This document shows, piece by piece, positions 37,226 through 45,767 of a stretch of DNA of 64,000 nt; the first letter of the stretch is position 1, and each line of letters opens with the position of its first letter. The DNA lies in contig JAPOPW010000064.1 of the NCBI GenBank assembly GCA_026712715.1, forward strand, positions 1-64,000, written 5' to 3'. The notes under the pieces were generated by a model, which was not told the DNA's origin, ran no database searches, and was given only the letters and a program-made list of their open reading frames with translations. This DNA comes from Immundisolibacterales bacterium. Its GTDB lineage: Bacteria; Pseudomonadota; Gammaproteobacteria; HK1. A program made the position numbers and the translations under genes.

Positions 37226-38215
37226 ATGCGCAAGAATCTGAAGTGGGCGGCGGTCACGGTAGCGGCGGTATCCGTCGTCGGCTGGGCGGAGCTGGCCGCG
37301 GCCGAGGCGAGCGTCAAGCTTCGCATCGGGCACGTCACCACCATCGAGGCGATCGCCGGCCAGGGATCGACCAGGCTGGCCGCGGTGGCCAACGAGCTTT
37401 CGAACGGTGCCATCGAGATCGAGATCTTTCCGAACGGCCAGCTCGGAGGCGAGCTCGAAATGGTCTCCCAGGTTCGCCTCGGCGAGCTCGACATGGCCAT
37501 GGTGGGCTCCGGGCTCGCGGCCGCCATCGAGCCGACCTTCTCCATCACCGAGCTGCCGTTCATCTGGAAGGACCGGGAGTCGGCCTGGGCAGTGCTGAAC
37601 GGTCCGGTCGGCAACGGGATCCTGGCCCTCATGGAGCCCAAGGGCATCAAGGCGCTCTCTTGGGGAGTGTGGGGGTTCCGCGGCTTTCTCACGAACGGGT
37701 TCCCGATCGGGTCCGTGGACGACATGAAGGGCCGCAAGATCCGGATCGTCGAGAACCCGCTCTACGTTCAGACGATTCGCGCCTTCGGCGGCAACCCGGT
37801 GCCCATGGCCTGGCCCGAGGTCTACTCCGCCCTCCAGCAAAAGGCCATCGACGGAGTGGAGACCAACTACCACGGCATGGCGAACGCCAAGCAGTACGAG
37901 GTTGCGACGCACCTCGCGGTGTCCAACCACATCTTCACCTCCACCGTGTACCTGATGAACCTGGACGTGTACGAATCCCTCTCCGCGGAGCACCAGGAGA
38001 TCATCATGAAGGCGTCGCGCGCGGCCGGCGAGACCATGCGCGACGGCGCCCAGAAGGCCAACGAGGACGCCATCGCCCTCATGGCTGCGAACGGCATCAC
38101 GGTGACGCATCCCGAGCGCGACGCGTTCGCGGCCCGGGCGCAGGAGGTGCACGACAAGTTCTCCGTCTTCGTCGGCCCCAAGGTCCTTAGCGCGGTCAAG
38201 GCCGCCCAGGAATAG
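37226..38215 (+). CDS. dctP: TRAP transporter substrate-binding protein DctP family
   Basis: A 329-residue periplasmic solute receptor with a Sec signal peptide (residues 1-26, ending AELAAAEA). The DctP signatures are SNGAIEIEIFPNGQLGGELEMVSQVRLGELDM and the ligand-binding segment GRKIRIVENPLYVQTIRAFGGNPVPMAW with the Arg that holds a carboxylate. It delivers a small organic acid to the DctQ-DctM permease. RBS GGGAGAGAAACGAAATG. It begins an operon-like run: dctP, hydrolase, dctQ, dctM. A stable 13-bp hairpin follows the stop, which would favour more receptor than permease mRNA. The substrate is not identified. Confidence 0.95.
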   Translation: MRKNLKWAAVTVAAVSVVGWAELAAAEASVKLRIGHVTTIEAIAGQGSTRLAAVANELSNGAIEIEIFPNGQLGGELEMVSQVRLGELDMAMVGSGLAAAIEPTFSITELPFIWKDRESAWAVLNGPVGNGILALMEPKGIKALSWGVWGFRGFLTNGFPIGSVDDMKGRKIRIVENPLYVQTIRAFGGNPVPMAWPEVYSALQQKAIDGVETNYHGMANAKQYEVATHLAVSNHIFTSTVYLMNLDVYESLSAEHQEIIMKASRAAGETMRDGAQKANEDAIALMAANGITVTHPERDAFAARAQEVHDKFSVFVGPKVLSAVKAAQE

Positions 38216-38231
38216 CGGCGCCCCTCTCGTA

Positions 38232-38264
38232 CGGGCGGAAGAGGGTGCGATCCTCTTCCGCCCG
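38232..38264 (+). promoter_or_regulatory. 13-bp perfect hairpin after dctP
   Basis: GGGCGGAAGAGG (38233-38244) and CCTCTTCCGCCC (38253-38264, with an added outer C-G pair at 38232) enclose the 7-nt loop. No T-run follows. It lies 17 bp after the dctP stop and 34 bp before the next start, so it may stabilise the dctP transcript or attenuate expression of the downstream genes. Confidence 0.6.
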
Positions 38265-38297
38265 GAGGGCTTGCTCGCGTTCTTCGAGGGAGGGGCG

Positions 38298-39137
38298 ATG
38301 CCGCTCGAACACGTAAACGGGGCCAACCTGTACTTCGAGTCGACCGGGGAGGGCGTTCCGGTCGTCCTCTGCCACGAGTTCGCGGGCGACATGCGGGCCT
38401 GGGAGCCCCAGGTCCGGTATCTCGCCCGCCGCTACCGCGTCATCGCGTTCAATTACCGGGGATACCCGCCTTCCGACGTGCCCGATGATCCGGGCGCATA
38501 CAGCCCGGACGGCCTGGTTGCGGACCTCCTCGGACTGCTCGACGGGCTCGGCCTCGACCGGGTCCACCTCGCGGGACTCGCCACCGGCGGCAACCTCGTG
38601 CTCAACTTCGCCATCGCCCATCCCGCGCGGGTGCGGAGCCTCGTCGTGGCCGGGGCGGGGGCGGGCACGGTCGACCGCTCCGCCTGGCTCGAGGCGGCCG
38701 GGCGATTTGCGGACGACATCGCCCGTGACGGAAGCGAGGGCATCGTCGCGAACGTCGCGGATGCCCCGCAGCGGGTGATCTTTCGAACCAAGGACCCGCG
38801 CGGCTGGCAGGAGTTCGTGGACGGCATGCGCCGGCTCTCGCCGGCGGGCGCCGAACACGTCATGCGCGAGGTCCTGATTCCCCGCGCCCCCGTCTTCGCG
38901 CTTGCCGAGGGCATTCGCCGGCTCGCCATGCCGATCCTCGTGATGTGCGGCGACCGGGACGGGCCGGCCTCCGAGCCCAGCCGCTTCATCCGCGACACCG
39001 CTCCGCACGCGGGGCTGGCCGTCGTCCCGATGTGCGGCCACACCCTGAACTCCGAAGAGCCGGATCTCTTCAATCGGATCGCGGGCTCGTTCCTTGCCGC
39101 GGTCGACGCGGGACGATGGGGCACGTGGCGCGCTTGA
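38298..39137 (+). CDS. alpha/beta-hydrolase fold protein lacking the nucleophile Ser
   Basis: A 279-residue alpha/beta-hydrolase. The N-terminal LCHEFAGDMRAWEPQV oxyanion region and the acid and His positions (MCGDRD and MCGHTLNSEEP) are normal. But the nucleophile elbow reads A-G-L-A-T-G-G (residues 92-98); position 95 is Ala where family members have Ser, Cys or Asp. So it is either not a hydrolase, or uses unusual chemistry such as the cofactor-free types, or has a damaged site. It sits inside the TRAP transporter unit: 82 bp after dctP, 66 bp before dctQ. RBS GAGGGAGGGGCGATG fixes the start. Confidence 0.88.
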   Translation: MPLEHVNGANLYFESTGEGVPVVLCHEFAGDMRAWEPQVRYLARRYRVIAFNYRGYPPSDVPDDPGAYSPDGLVADLLGLLDGLGLDRVHLAGLATGGNLVLNFAIAHPARVRSLVVAGAGAGTVDRSAWLEAAGRFADDIARDGSEGIVANVADAPQRVIFRTKDPRGWQEFVDGMRRLSPAGAEHVMREVLIPRAPVFALAEGIRRLAMPILVMCGDRDGPASEPSRFIRDTAPHAGLAVVPMCGHTLNSEEPDLFNRIAGSFLAAVDAGRWGTWRA

Positions 39138-39203
39138 CCCGGGACCCGGCATGAAGAATCGGTTCGGACCGGACCGAACGGCGAGCGAGGAGGGCCCGGC
39201 GCG

Positions 39204-39809
39204 ATGATGATGCCCATTCCGGGCGAGGTGAAGATCCTCGTCTTCCTTCTCGTGGTCGCGGCCCTGGTCGCAACCTGGCTCCTCCGCGAGGAGTGGGGGG
39301 GCCGCGGGGGCGAGGGCGGGATCGACTTCTGGAAGATCGTCGAGGACACCGTGAGCCATTTCCTGCTGCTCGCGATGCTCGTCTCCGCCGCCCTCCAGGT
39401 CATCGTGCGCTACCTCCTGTCCGACACCATCACGATGCCCTGGACCGAGGAGTTCGGCCGGCTGGTGATGGTGTGGGGAGCGCTCTGGGGCGCCGCCCAG
39501 CTCCAGCGAAGCGACGACCACATCAGCATGTCGGTGGTCTTCGACCTGCTTCCGCCCCGAGCGCAGCTCGCGGTGCGCCTCTTCGGCGACCTCGTCACCC
39601 TCGGCGTGCTCGTACCCATCGTCTGGTACGGCTGGAAGAGCGCGGTGGCCCTCGACATCATGTACACGATCGCGCTCGGCATCCCACTGTCCGTGTTCGC
39701 CTATCCCATCCCCGTCGCGGGAGCGCTCATCGTTCTCCATACCATCTCGCTCATGGTCCGCCGGATCCGCGGAGTGCCGATCCGGTCGAGCGTCATCACG
39801 GAGATGTAG
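39204..39809 (+). CDS. dctQ: TRAP transporter small permease DctQ
   Basis: A 201-residue inner-membrane protein with an extra N-terminal segment (VKILVFLLVVAALVATWLL) and the four-helix DctQ domain: FLLLAMLVSAALQVIVRYLLS, then WTEEFGRLVMVWGALWGAA, a Q-x-x-x-D-D-H-I pattern, LVTLGVLVPIVWYGWKS and IPVAGALIVLHTISLMV. It pairs with DctM. GAGGAGGGC before the ATG supports 39204. It is 3 bp from dctM, so the two are coupled. Confidence 0.93.
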   Translation: MMMPIPGEVKILVFLLVVAALVATWLLREEWGGRGGEGGIDFWKIVEDTVSHFLLLAMLVSAALQVIVRYLLSDTITMPWTEEFGRLVMVWGALWGAAQLQRSDDHISMSVVFDLLPPRAQLAVRLFGDLVTLGVLVPIVWYGWKSAVALDIMYTIALGIPLSVFAYPIPVAGALIVLHTISLMVRRIRGVPIRSSVITEM

Positions 39810-39812
39810 CGC

Positions 39813-41105
39813 GTGTCTCCCCTCGCCGTCGTCCTGGTCGTCTTCTTCAGCCTGTTCTTCCTGCGGGTACCGATCGCGATCGTCCTGATCGCATCGTCGC
39901 TGGTCGGGCTCTGGCTCGCCCCGACCGGGATCAAGTTCTCGACCATCCCGACCACGATGTGGCAGGGGATCAATCACTTCGTCCTCATGGCGATCCCGTT
40001 CTTCATCCTGATGGGCGACCTCGCCCTCGCGAGCGGGGTCACCCAGCGGCTCGCCAACCTCGCCAAGGCGTTCGTCGGTCACGTGGCCGGGGGACTGGCG
40101 CACGTCAGCGTCATCGTGAACATCATCATGGCCGGCATGTCGGGCTCGGACCTCGCCGACGCCGCGGCGACCGGAAAGCTGTTGATTCCGGGCATGCGCC
40201 GCGCCGGATACCCGGCCTCCTACGCGGCATCGATCATCGGCGGCGCGGCCACCATCGGACCCCTCATCCCGCCGAGCATCGCATTCATCATCTTCGCCGC
40301 GGCGACGGAGACGTCGGTCGGCCGGCTCTTCCTGGGAGGCGCGATACCGGGCCTGTTGCTCGGGATCTTCCTGATGGTGCAGGCCTACGTCGTCGCCCGC
40401 CGGAACGACTATCCCCGCGAGCCCCGCATGCCCTATCGCGAGCGCGTGCGGGCGACCGCGGCCGGCCTGCCGGTCCTGATCATCCCGATCATCGTGCTCG
40501 GGAGCATCCTGACCGGCATCGCGACGCCGACCGAAGCGGCGGTGCTCGGCGTGATCGCCGTCGCACTGGTGGGCGGTCTGTTCTACCGCGAATTGACGGC
40601 AAAGAGCTTCGCGCGCGAGATGTTGAGCACAATCAAGACGATCGGCGCGGTATTTCTCATCATCTCGGCCGCTGCGGTCTTCGGGCGGGTCCTCACCCTC
40701 TATGGCGCGGCCGATGCGCTGGCGACGTGGCTCACCGGAATCACCGACGAGCCCATCGTGTTTCTCCTCGGCGTCAACGTCATCTACCTCCTGCTCGGGA
40801 GCATGGTCGACACGGTTCCCATCCTGCTCGTCTTCGTGCCGATTCTCATGCCGACGGTCGAGGCCCTCGGAATCGACGTCGTCCACTTCGGCGTCATCAC
40901 CGTGTTCAACCTGCTCATCGGGCTGATCACGCCGCCCTATGGGCTCACCATGTACCTGCTGTGCCGGATCACCGGCATCTCTCTCCAGCAGTTCTGGCAG
41001 CACATGTGGCCCATCTTCCTGACGATGATCGTGGCCCTGCTCCTGGTGACGTTCTTTCCCGTCCTCACCACGTGGCTCCCGAATCTCGTGATGCCGGTGC
41101 GATAG
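39813..41105 (+). CDS. dctM: TRAP transporter large permease DctM
   Basis: A 430-residue large permease with about 12 membrane helices. IPFFILMGDLALASGVTQRLANLAKAFVGHVAGGLAH, MSGSDLADAAATGKLLIPGMRRAGYPASYAASI, and the GPLIPPSIAFIIF segment are family hallmarks. It drives uptake of the substrate bound by DctP using the Na+ gradient. It starts with GTG at 39813, 3 bp after the dctQ stop. The next gene is 155 bp away. Confidence 0.96.
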   Translation: MSPLAVVLVVFFSLFFLRVPIAIVLIASSLVGLWLAPTGIKFSTIPTTMWQGINHFVLMAIPFFILMGDLALASGVTQRLANLAKAFVGHVAGGLAHVSVIVNIIMAGMSGSDLADAAATGKLLIPGMRRAGYPASYAASIIGGAATIGPLIPPSIAFIIFAAATETSVGRLFLGGAIPGLLLGIFLMVQAYVVARRNDYPREPRMPYRERVRATAAGLPVLIIPIIVLGSILTGIATPTEAAVLGVIAVALVGGLFYRELTAKSFAREMLSTIKTIGAVFLIISAAAVFGRVLTLYGAADALATWLTGITDEPIVFLLGVNVIYLLLGSMVDTVPILLVFVPILMPTVEALGIDVVHFGVITVFNLLIGLITPPYGLTMYLLCRITGISLQQFWQHMWPIFLTMIVALLLVTFFPVLTTWLPNLVMPVR

Positions 41106-41260
41106 TGGGGGCGACCGAGCGTGTGCGATGGAACGGGCGTGACGGTCGCGGCGCACCCGGGTACGGCGAACGCCGGCAAGGCGAATGCCGATGAGCGCCG
41201 ATTCGTCGAGGCCGGCGGACGAGGCCGGGTCCGAGGTGCGAACGTGAAGGCACGAGCGAA

Positions 41261-42340
41261 ATGAATCCGGCCGACCCGGTACGGGGTCCGGACGCCCCGA
41301 TGCACCCGGTCCGGGGCCCGGCGGTCTGGCGAGCGGACGACATGGCGGGGCGCGACGACTGGCTTCACGTGCTCGCCGAGGACGAGGTCGCCGAGCTCTC
41401 TGCCGCCGCGGACGAGGCGTGCGCCGGTGGCTTCGACCTCCTGGGGCTGGATCGGGGCCGGTTCGACCTTTCGTCGTCCCTGTCCGAGACCCTCGCACGG
41501 ATTCGCTCGCGAATCATCGACGGGCTCGGCTTCGTCCAGATCCGGGGGCTTCCCGTCGCGCGCTTCGGCCGGCGCAAGGCCGCGACGATTTTCTGGGGCA
41601 TCGCGCAGCACTTCGGTGACGAGGTCGTCTCGCAGAACGCGCGCGGCAACCTGCTGGACCACGTGAAGGACATCGGTCAGGAGTTTCGCGATCCGACGAG
41701 CCGCGGTCCCTACACCCGCGAACGGATCGAATACCACACCGATGCCTGTGACGTCGTGGGGCTCCTGTGCCTCCACCCCTCGGTAAGCGGGGGCGAGAGC
41801 ACCCTCGCGAGCGGGGGAGCGGTCCACAACGAGATGCTGTGCCGGCGGCCCGACCTGGTCGAAGCCCTGCTCGAGCCCGTTTACCGGGATCGCCGCGGCG
41901 AGGTGCCCTCCGGCCGGGAGCCGTGGTACGCGATGCCCGTGTTCAACTTCTTCGAGGGGCACCTGTCGATCACCAACGAGCCGTCGTACATCGACTCGGT
42001 GGCACGGTTCTTCGACACGAACCCCAACTCTCCCGCGCAGCTCGAGGGATTGCGGCTCCTCGACGAGATCGCCGAGGAGCTGCATTTCGACATCGCGTTC
42101 GAGGCGGGCGACATGCAGTTCCTGCACAACCACACCGTGATGCACTCGCGCCAGGCGTTCACCGACTTCCCCGACCCCGCACGCAAGCGCCATCTCCTTC
42201 GCATCTGGCTCTTGACCCACGACGGGCGTCCCGTGCCGCCCGTCTTCTTCGAACGCAACGGATCGCCGGATACCTCTCGCCGTCCGGGCGGAATCGTGGG
42301 GACCGACACGACGCCGCGCGTGCCGCTCGACGGCCTGTGA
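41261..42340 (+). CDS. TauD/TfdA-family Fe(II)/2OG dioxygenase (TRAP-associated)
   Basis: A 359-residue oxygenase with the iron facial triad H159, D161 (EYHTDACD) and a distal His near 295 (VMHSRQAF), followed by the Arg of KRHLLRIWL. It resembles the group with SVSGGESTLASGGAVHNEML-type segments rather than classic TauD. It probably hydroxylates a small acid or amino acid. It is 155 bp downstream of dctM and 139 bp upstream of a threonine aldolase gene, all on the plus strand: the transporter, the hydroxylase and the aldolase could act in sequence. The N-terminal 20-odd residues are uncertain; internal Met starts exist. Confidence 0.88.
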   Translation: MNPADPVRGPDAPMHPVRGPAVWRADDMAGRDDWLHVLAEDEVAELSAAADEACAGGFDLLGLDRGRFDLSSSLSETLARIRSRIIDGLGFVQIRGLPVARFGRRKAATIFWGIAQHFGDEVVSQNARGNLLDHVKDIGQEFRDPTSRGPYTRERIEYHTDACDVVGLLCLHPSVSGGESTLASGGAVHNEMLCRRPDLVEALLEPVYRDRRGEVPSGREPWYAMPVFNFFEGHLSITNEPSYIDSVARFFDTNPNSPAQLEGLRLLDEIAEELHFDIAFEAGDMQFLHNHTVMHSRQAFTDFPDPARKRHLLRIWLLTHDGRPVPPVFFERNGSPDTSRRPGGIVGTDTTPRVPLDGL

Positions 42341-42479
42341 ACGCCGGCTTCGGGGCCGGGAGGAGGGCCACGACCCGCGTTCCGAAGGGGTGAAGCCCAT
42401 CCGCGATCATGCGCAGGGCCGAACCCGGTCCGACGGCGCGTCATCCCGGGATCCGGGACGAACGAGAAGAAGAGGAACC

Positions 42480-43541
42480 ATGATCAACCTCTACAGCGAC
42501 ACCCAGACCCTTCCCACCGAGGCGATGCGCGAGGCGATGGCCCGCGCGCCGGTCGGCGACGAGCAGCGCATGGAGGACCCGAGCGTCAACCGCCTGTGCG
42601 AGACCGTGGCGGACCTCCTTGGCAAGGAGGCGGCGGTGTTCCTGCCGTCGGGGACGATGTGCAACGAGCTCGCGATTCGCGTGCACTGCACGGCGGGCGA
42701 CGAGATCATCGCGGACCGCACCGCCCATATCGTCCACTTCGAGGGCGGGGCGCCGGCCGCGCTGAGCGGAGTGATGATCGCGCCCCTCGACGGCGAGCGT
42801 GGCGTGTTCAGCGGCGAGCAGGCGCGCGCGGCGGTCCGCGATCCGGCGAATCGCTACGCACCGCGTACCCGGTTGCTCGCGGTCGAGCAGACGGCGAACC
42901 TCGGAGGGGGCACGGTCTGGCCGGTCGATGCGCTGCGGGCGGTTGTCGCGGTGGCGCGCGAACACGGACTCGCGACCCACATGGACGGCGCCCGGATGCT
43001 GAACGCGGCCGTCGCGTCCGGGGTTCCGGCGCGAACCATCGCGGATGGCTTCGACACGGTCTGGATCGACCTCAGCAAGGGGCTCGGCTGTCCGGTGGGG
43101 GCGGTGCTCGCGACCTCGCGGGATCGGCTCGACGACGTCTGGCGCTGGAAGCAACGACTCGGGGGGGCGATGCGGCAGGCCGGGATTCTCGCCGCGGCCG
43201 GGATCCACGCCTTCGAGCATCACGTCGAACGGCTCGCCGACGACCACCGCCTCGCCCGGCGCTTCGCTGAAGGGGTGGCCGGCATCGAGGGCCTCGACAT
43301 CGACCTCGACGCGGCCGAAACCAACATCGTCTATTTCCGGTTGGCGGAGACGGCGGAGGGTTCGGCGAAAGACGTGGTGGCCGCGCTCGCGGAGCGCGGC
43401 GTGTCGATCGGAGCCCTCGGACCGCGCCTCCTGCGCGCCGTCACCCACCTCGACGTGGACGCGGCCGACGTGGACGCGGCGCTCGAAGCCTTGCGCGGAG
43501 TCATGGCGGACGCCCCGGATCGGCCCCGGTCCGGAGCCTGA
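42480..43541 (+). CDS. ltaE: low-specificity L-threonine aldolase
   Basis: A 353-residue PLP-dependent beta-eliminating lyase. DLSKGLGCPVGAVL contains the Schiff-base Lys (K200), with the LYSDTQTLPTEAMREAM start and the THMDGARMLNAAVA segment also typical. It cleaves L-threonine and similar beta-hydroxy-alpha-amino acids to glycine plus aldehyde. It follows the Fe/2OG dioxygenase gene. ATG at 42480 is preceded by AGAAGAGGAACC. It converges with sixA, 25 bp away. Confidence 0.93.
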   Translation: MINLYSDTQTLPTEAMREAMARAPVGDEQRMEDPSVNRLCETVADLLGKEAAVFLPSGTMCNELAIRVHCTAGDEIIADRTAHIVHFEGGAPAALSGVMIAPLDGERGVFSGEQARAAVRDPANRYAPRTRLLAVEQTANLGGGTVWPVDALRAVVAVAREHGLATHMDGARMLNAAVASGVPARTIADGFDTVWIDLSKGLGCPVGAVLATSRDRLDDVWRWKQRLGGAMRQAGILAAAGIHAFEHHVERLADDHRLARRFAEGVAGIEGLDIDLDAAETNIVYFRLAETAEGSAKDVVAALAERGVSIGALGPRLLRAVTHLDVDAADVDAALEALRGVMADAPDRPRSGA

Positions 43542-43566
43542 GACCGCAAGCGGCGCGCCTGGCGGA

Positions 43567-44097
43567 TCAGCGCCGGGGCGGCTTCACCACCTCGATCATC
43601 TCGCCGTCGCCCGCGTTCAGCTCGCCCCAGTCCGCGGGCATGCGGATGCGGGCGAGGGTCGCGGTGGCGAGGCGGACCCGGTGGGGGTCGGCGTGGGCGA
43701 GGAGTCCGGCGACCAGCTCGAACCCGGGATTGTGGCCGACGAGCATCACTCGCCGGGGCTCGGTCGGTACCTCCGCGAGCACGGCGAGAAGGTCCGAGAC
43801 GCGCGAGTCGTAGATCCGCTCCCGCCACCGGATGCCTTCGGTGGACAGGCCCGCCGCGTGGCAGAACCCTTCCGCCGTCTCCCGGGCCCGTTGCGCCGGC
43901 GACGCGACGACGAAGTCCGGCACGGCTCGCGCATCCACTGCCCACCGCGCAATCCAGGCCGTGTCGGACTGCCCGCGCGCATCCAGCGGCCGGTCGAAGT
44001 CCGGCTCCACCGAGCCGTGCGGCACGGCATGCCCGTGCCGCAGCAGCAGCAGCTCGCGGCCGTACTCGGTCTCGGGACCGGGAGAGGATTCCGGCAT
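43567..44097 (-). CDS. sixA: histidine phosphatase family protein, SixA-like
   Basis: A 176-residue phosphoglycerate-mutase-type phosphatase. LLLLRHGHA (RHG motif, catalytic His) at 16-24, SPAQRARETA, and the second His in VMLVGHNPGFE give the SixA pattern. SixA removes phosphate from the phosphohistidine of NPr or HPt-type proteins. The start lies 40 bp after the 3' end of tRNA-Arg(CCT), on the same strand, so it may be read from the tRNA promoter. Confidence 0.9.
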   Translation of the reverse strand: MPESSPGPETEYGRELLLLRHGHAVPHGSVEPDFDRPLDARGQSDTAWIARWAVDARAVPDFVVASPAQRARETAEGFCHAAGLSTEGIRWRERIYDSRVSDLLAVLAEVPTEPRRVMLVGHNPGFELVAGLLAHADPHRVRLATATLARIRMPADWGELNAGDGEMIEVVKPPRR

Positions 44098-44137
44098 GCC
44101 TGATCTCCTCGTGTCGCGGCTCCGGCAAGCCTCCCGA

Positions 44138-44214
44138 TGGTGCCCCGACCAGGATTCGAACCTGGGACCTGACGCTTAGGAGGCGTCCGCTCTATCCATC
44201 TGAGCTACCGGGGC
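44138..44214 (-). tRNA. tRNA-Arg(CCT)
   Basis: Minus-strand cloverleaf of 77 nt. Acceptor GCCCCGG/TCGGGGC, anticodon stem GACGC/GCGTC, loop CTCCTAA with anticodon CCT, T-arm GGTTCGAATCC, discriminator A and encoded CCA. Lies between the CaiB-type gene and sixA. Confidence 0.97.
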
Positions 44215-44270
44215 GGGGGCATGGGCGGGTGCGGCCGGGGCGGTACGCAATCTCCCGCGCCGCGTTCGAA

Positions 44271-45542
44271 TCACGCCGCGTCGGCCGGAACCGACGGCTC
44301 GGCGAGCCCGGGCGTTGCGGCGGTGTCGGCGCCGATGGCGCCCGATTCGCGCAGGGCGTCGATCTCGTCCGCGGAGAATCCGTGCTCGCGAAGGATCTCG
44401 GCCGAGTGCTCGCCGATATCGGGCGCGCGCGTCGGTTCCGTGCGCGGGGCGCCGTCGATCCAGATGGGGCTCGAGACCACGTGGCGGGCGCCGGCCTGCG
44501 GGTCGTCGAGGGGCGCGAGGGCACCGCTCTCCAGCATCTGGCGGTCCTTCGGGATGTCGCGCAGGGTCGTGACGACCCCGTAGGCGACACCATGGTCGTC
44601 GAGGCGGCTGCGCCACGTCGCGAGGTCGGCGGTCGCGAACGCGGCGTCGAGCTCGCGGATGAGGGTGCGGTGGTTCGCGTGGCGATCGGGCCGGGTCGCG
44701 AACCGCGGATCCTCGATCAGGTCGGCTCGTCCCACCGCGCGGGCGAGCTGCGGCCAGCGCTTGTCTTCGGGGATGACGACGAGCTGCAGCCAGCGCCCGT
44801 CGGCGGTGCGATAGAAGTTGTGGAGGGCGCTTGGCGCATCCTCGCGGCCCGGCCGGCGCGCGAACTCCGCCCCGCACAGCATCGCCTGCGCGTGCAGGGC
44901 GTTCCACCAGAGACCGTTCGCCATCAGGTTGGTGGCGACGTAGCCGCCCTTGCCGGTGCGTTCGCGCCGGAAAAGGGCCGTGGCGATGGCCGCGTAGAGG
45001 GAGATGGCGGTCGGATGATCGCCCATGCCCGGCAGCGACTTGACGGGCGGGGAGTCCGGTGTCGGCCGGACCATGTCCATGAGGCCGCTCCGCGCCCAGA
45101 GCGCGGTGCTGTCGAAGCCGGTGTTCAACCGCTCCGGCCCCCGTTCGCCATACGCGGTGAGGGAGGCGTAGACCAGCCGTTCGTTGTGCTTCGCGAGCGC
45201 TTCGTACCCGATCCCGAGGCGTTCGCGCGCGGCGAGCGGGAGGTTCGTCACGAACACGTCCGTGTCGCGGATGAGTCGGTACAGCACCTCGCGACCGGCT
45301 TCGTTCTTGAGATCGAGAACGAGGCCGCGCTTGTTCCGGTTGTCCACGAGCCAGCCGTAGTCCACGTCGCACGGTGGATTGCCCGGGGCGTTTCGAAGGT
45401 GACGGAACGGGTCCCCCGCGGGGGGCTCGAGCTTGATTACGTCCGCGCCGAGGTCCGCCATCACGGTTGCGGCGGCCGGAGCGGCGATGAAGCTGCCCGC
45501 GTCGATGACCTTGAGACCGGCGAGTAACGGTGCGTCGTGCAT
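44271..45542 (-). CDS. CaiB/BaiF family (class III) CoA-transferase
   Basis: A 423-residue class III CoA-transferase. LLAGLKVIDAGSFIAAPAAATVMADLGADVIKLEPP is the classic start; VDNRNKRGLVLDLKNEAGREVL, TNLPLAARERLGIGYEAL and YASLTAYGERGPERL follow. The family's catalytic Asp normally lies between residues 165 and 175; the region there is GLMDMVRPT, and the Asp in it is a candidate. It moves CoA between carboxylic acids; carnitine, formyl and 2-hydroxy-acids are known substrates. Sandwiched between tRNA-Ala and tRNA-Arg on the same strand, with 32 and 56 bp gaps. Confidence 0.92.
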   Translation of the reverse strand: MHDAPLLAGLKVIDAGSFIAAPAAATVMADLGADVIKLEPPAGDPFRHLRNAPGNPPCDVDYGWLVDNRNKRGLVLDLKNEAGREVLYRLIRDTDVFVTNLPLAARERLGIGYEALAKHNERLVYASLTAYGERGPERLNTGFDSTALWARSGLMDMVRPTPDSPPVKSLPGMGDHPTAISLYAAIATALFRRERTGKGGYVATNLMANGLWWNALHAQAMLCGAEFARRPGREDAPSALHNFYRTADGRWLQLVVIPEDKRWPQLARAVGRADLIEDPRFATRPDRHANHRTLIRELDAAFATADLATWRSRLDDHGVAYGVVTTLRDIPKDRQMLESGALAPLDDPQAGARHVVSSPIWIDGAPRTEPTRAPDIGEHSAEILREHGFSADEIDALRESGAIGADTAATPGLAEPSVPADAA

Positions 45543-45574
45543 GTCCGGGAAATCGGCGATGGCGCGGGAAGGGG

Positions 45575-45650
<76 letters not shown>

Positions 45651-45661
45651 GTGCGGGCGGA

Positions 45662-45667
45662 ATTCTA
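45662..45667 (-). promoter_or_regulatory. -10 box of the tRNA-Ala promoter
   Basis: TAGAAT on the minus strand ends 11 bp before the first base of tRNA-Ala. The -35 is poorly conserved. It would drive tRNA-Ala and, by read-through, the CaiB-type gene, tRNA-Arg and sixA. Confidence 0.45.
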
Positions 45668-45767
45668 CCGTGAAGGGCCGGGGTGGGGCTACACTAGCCA
45701 TCCCGTCTTCCGTCCTCGCCGGTGGATGCGGCACCGGGCGCCCCGGCATCTCGATGGACCCCGCTCC

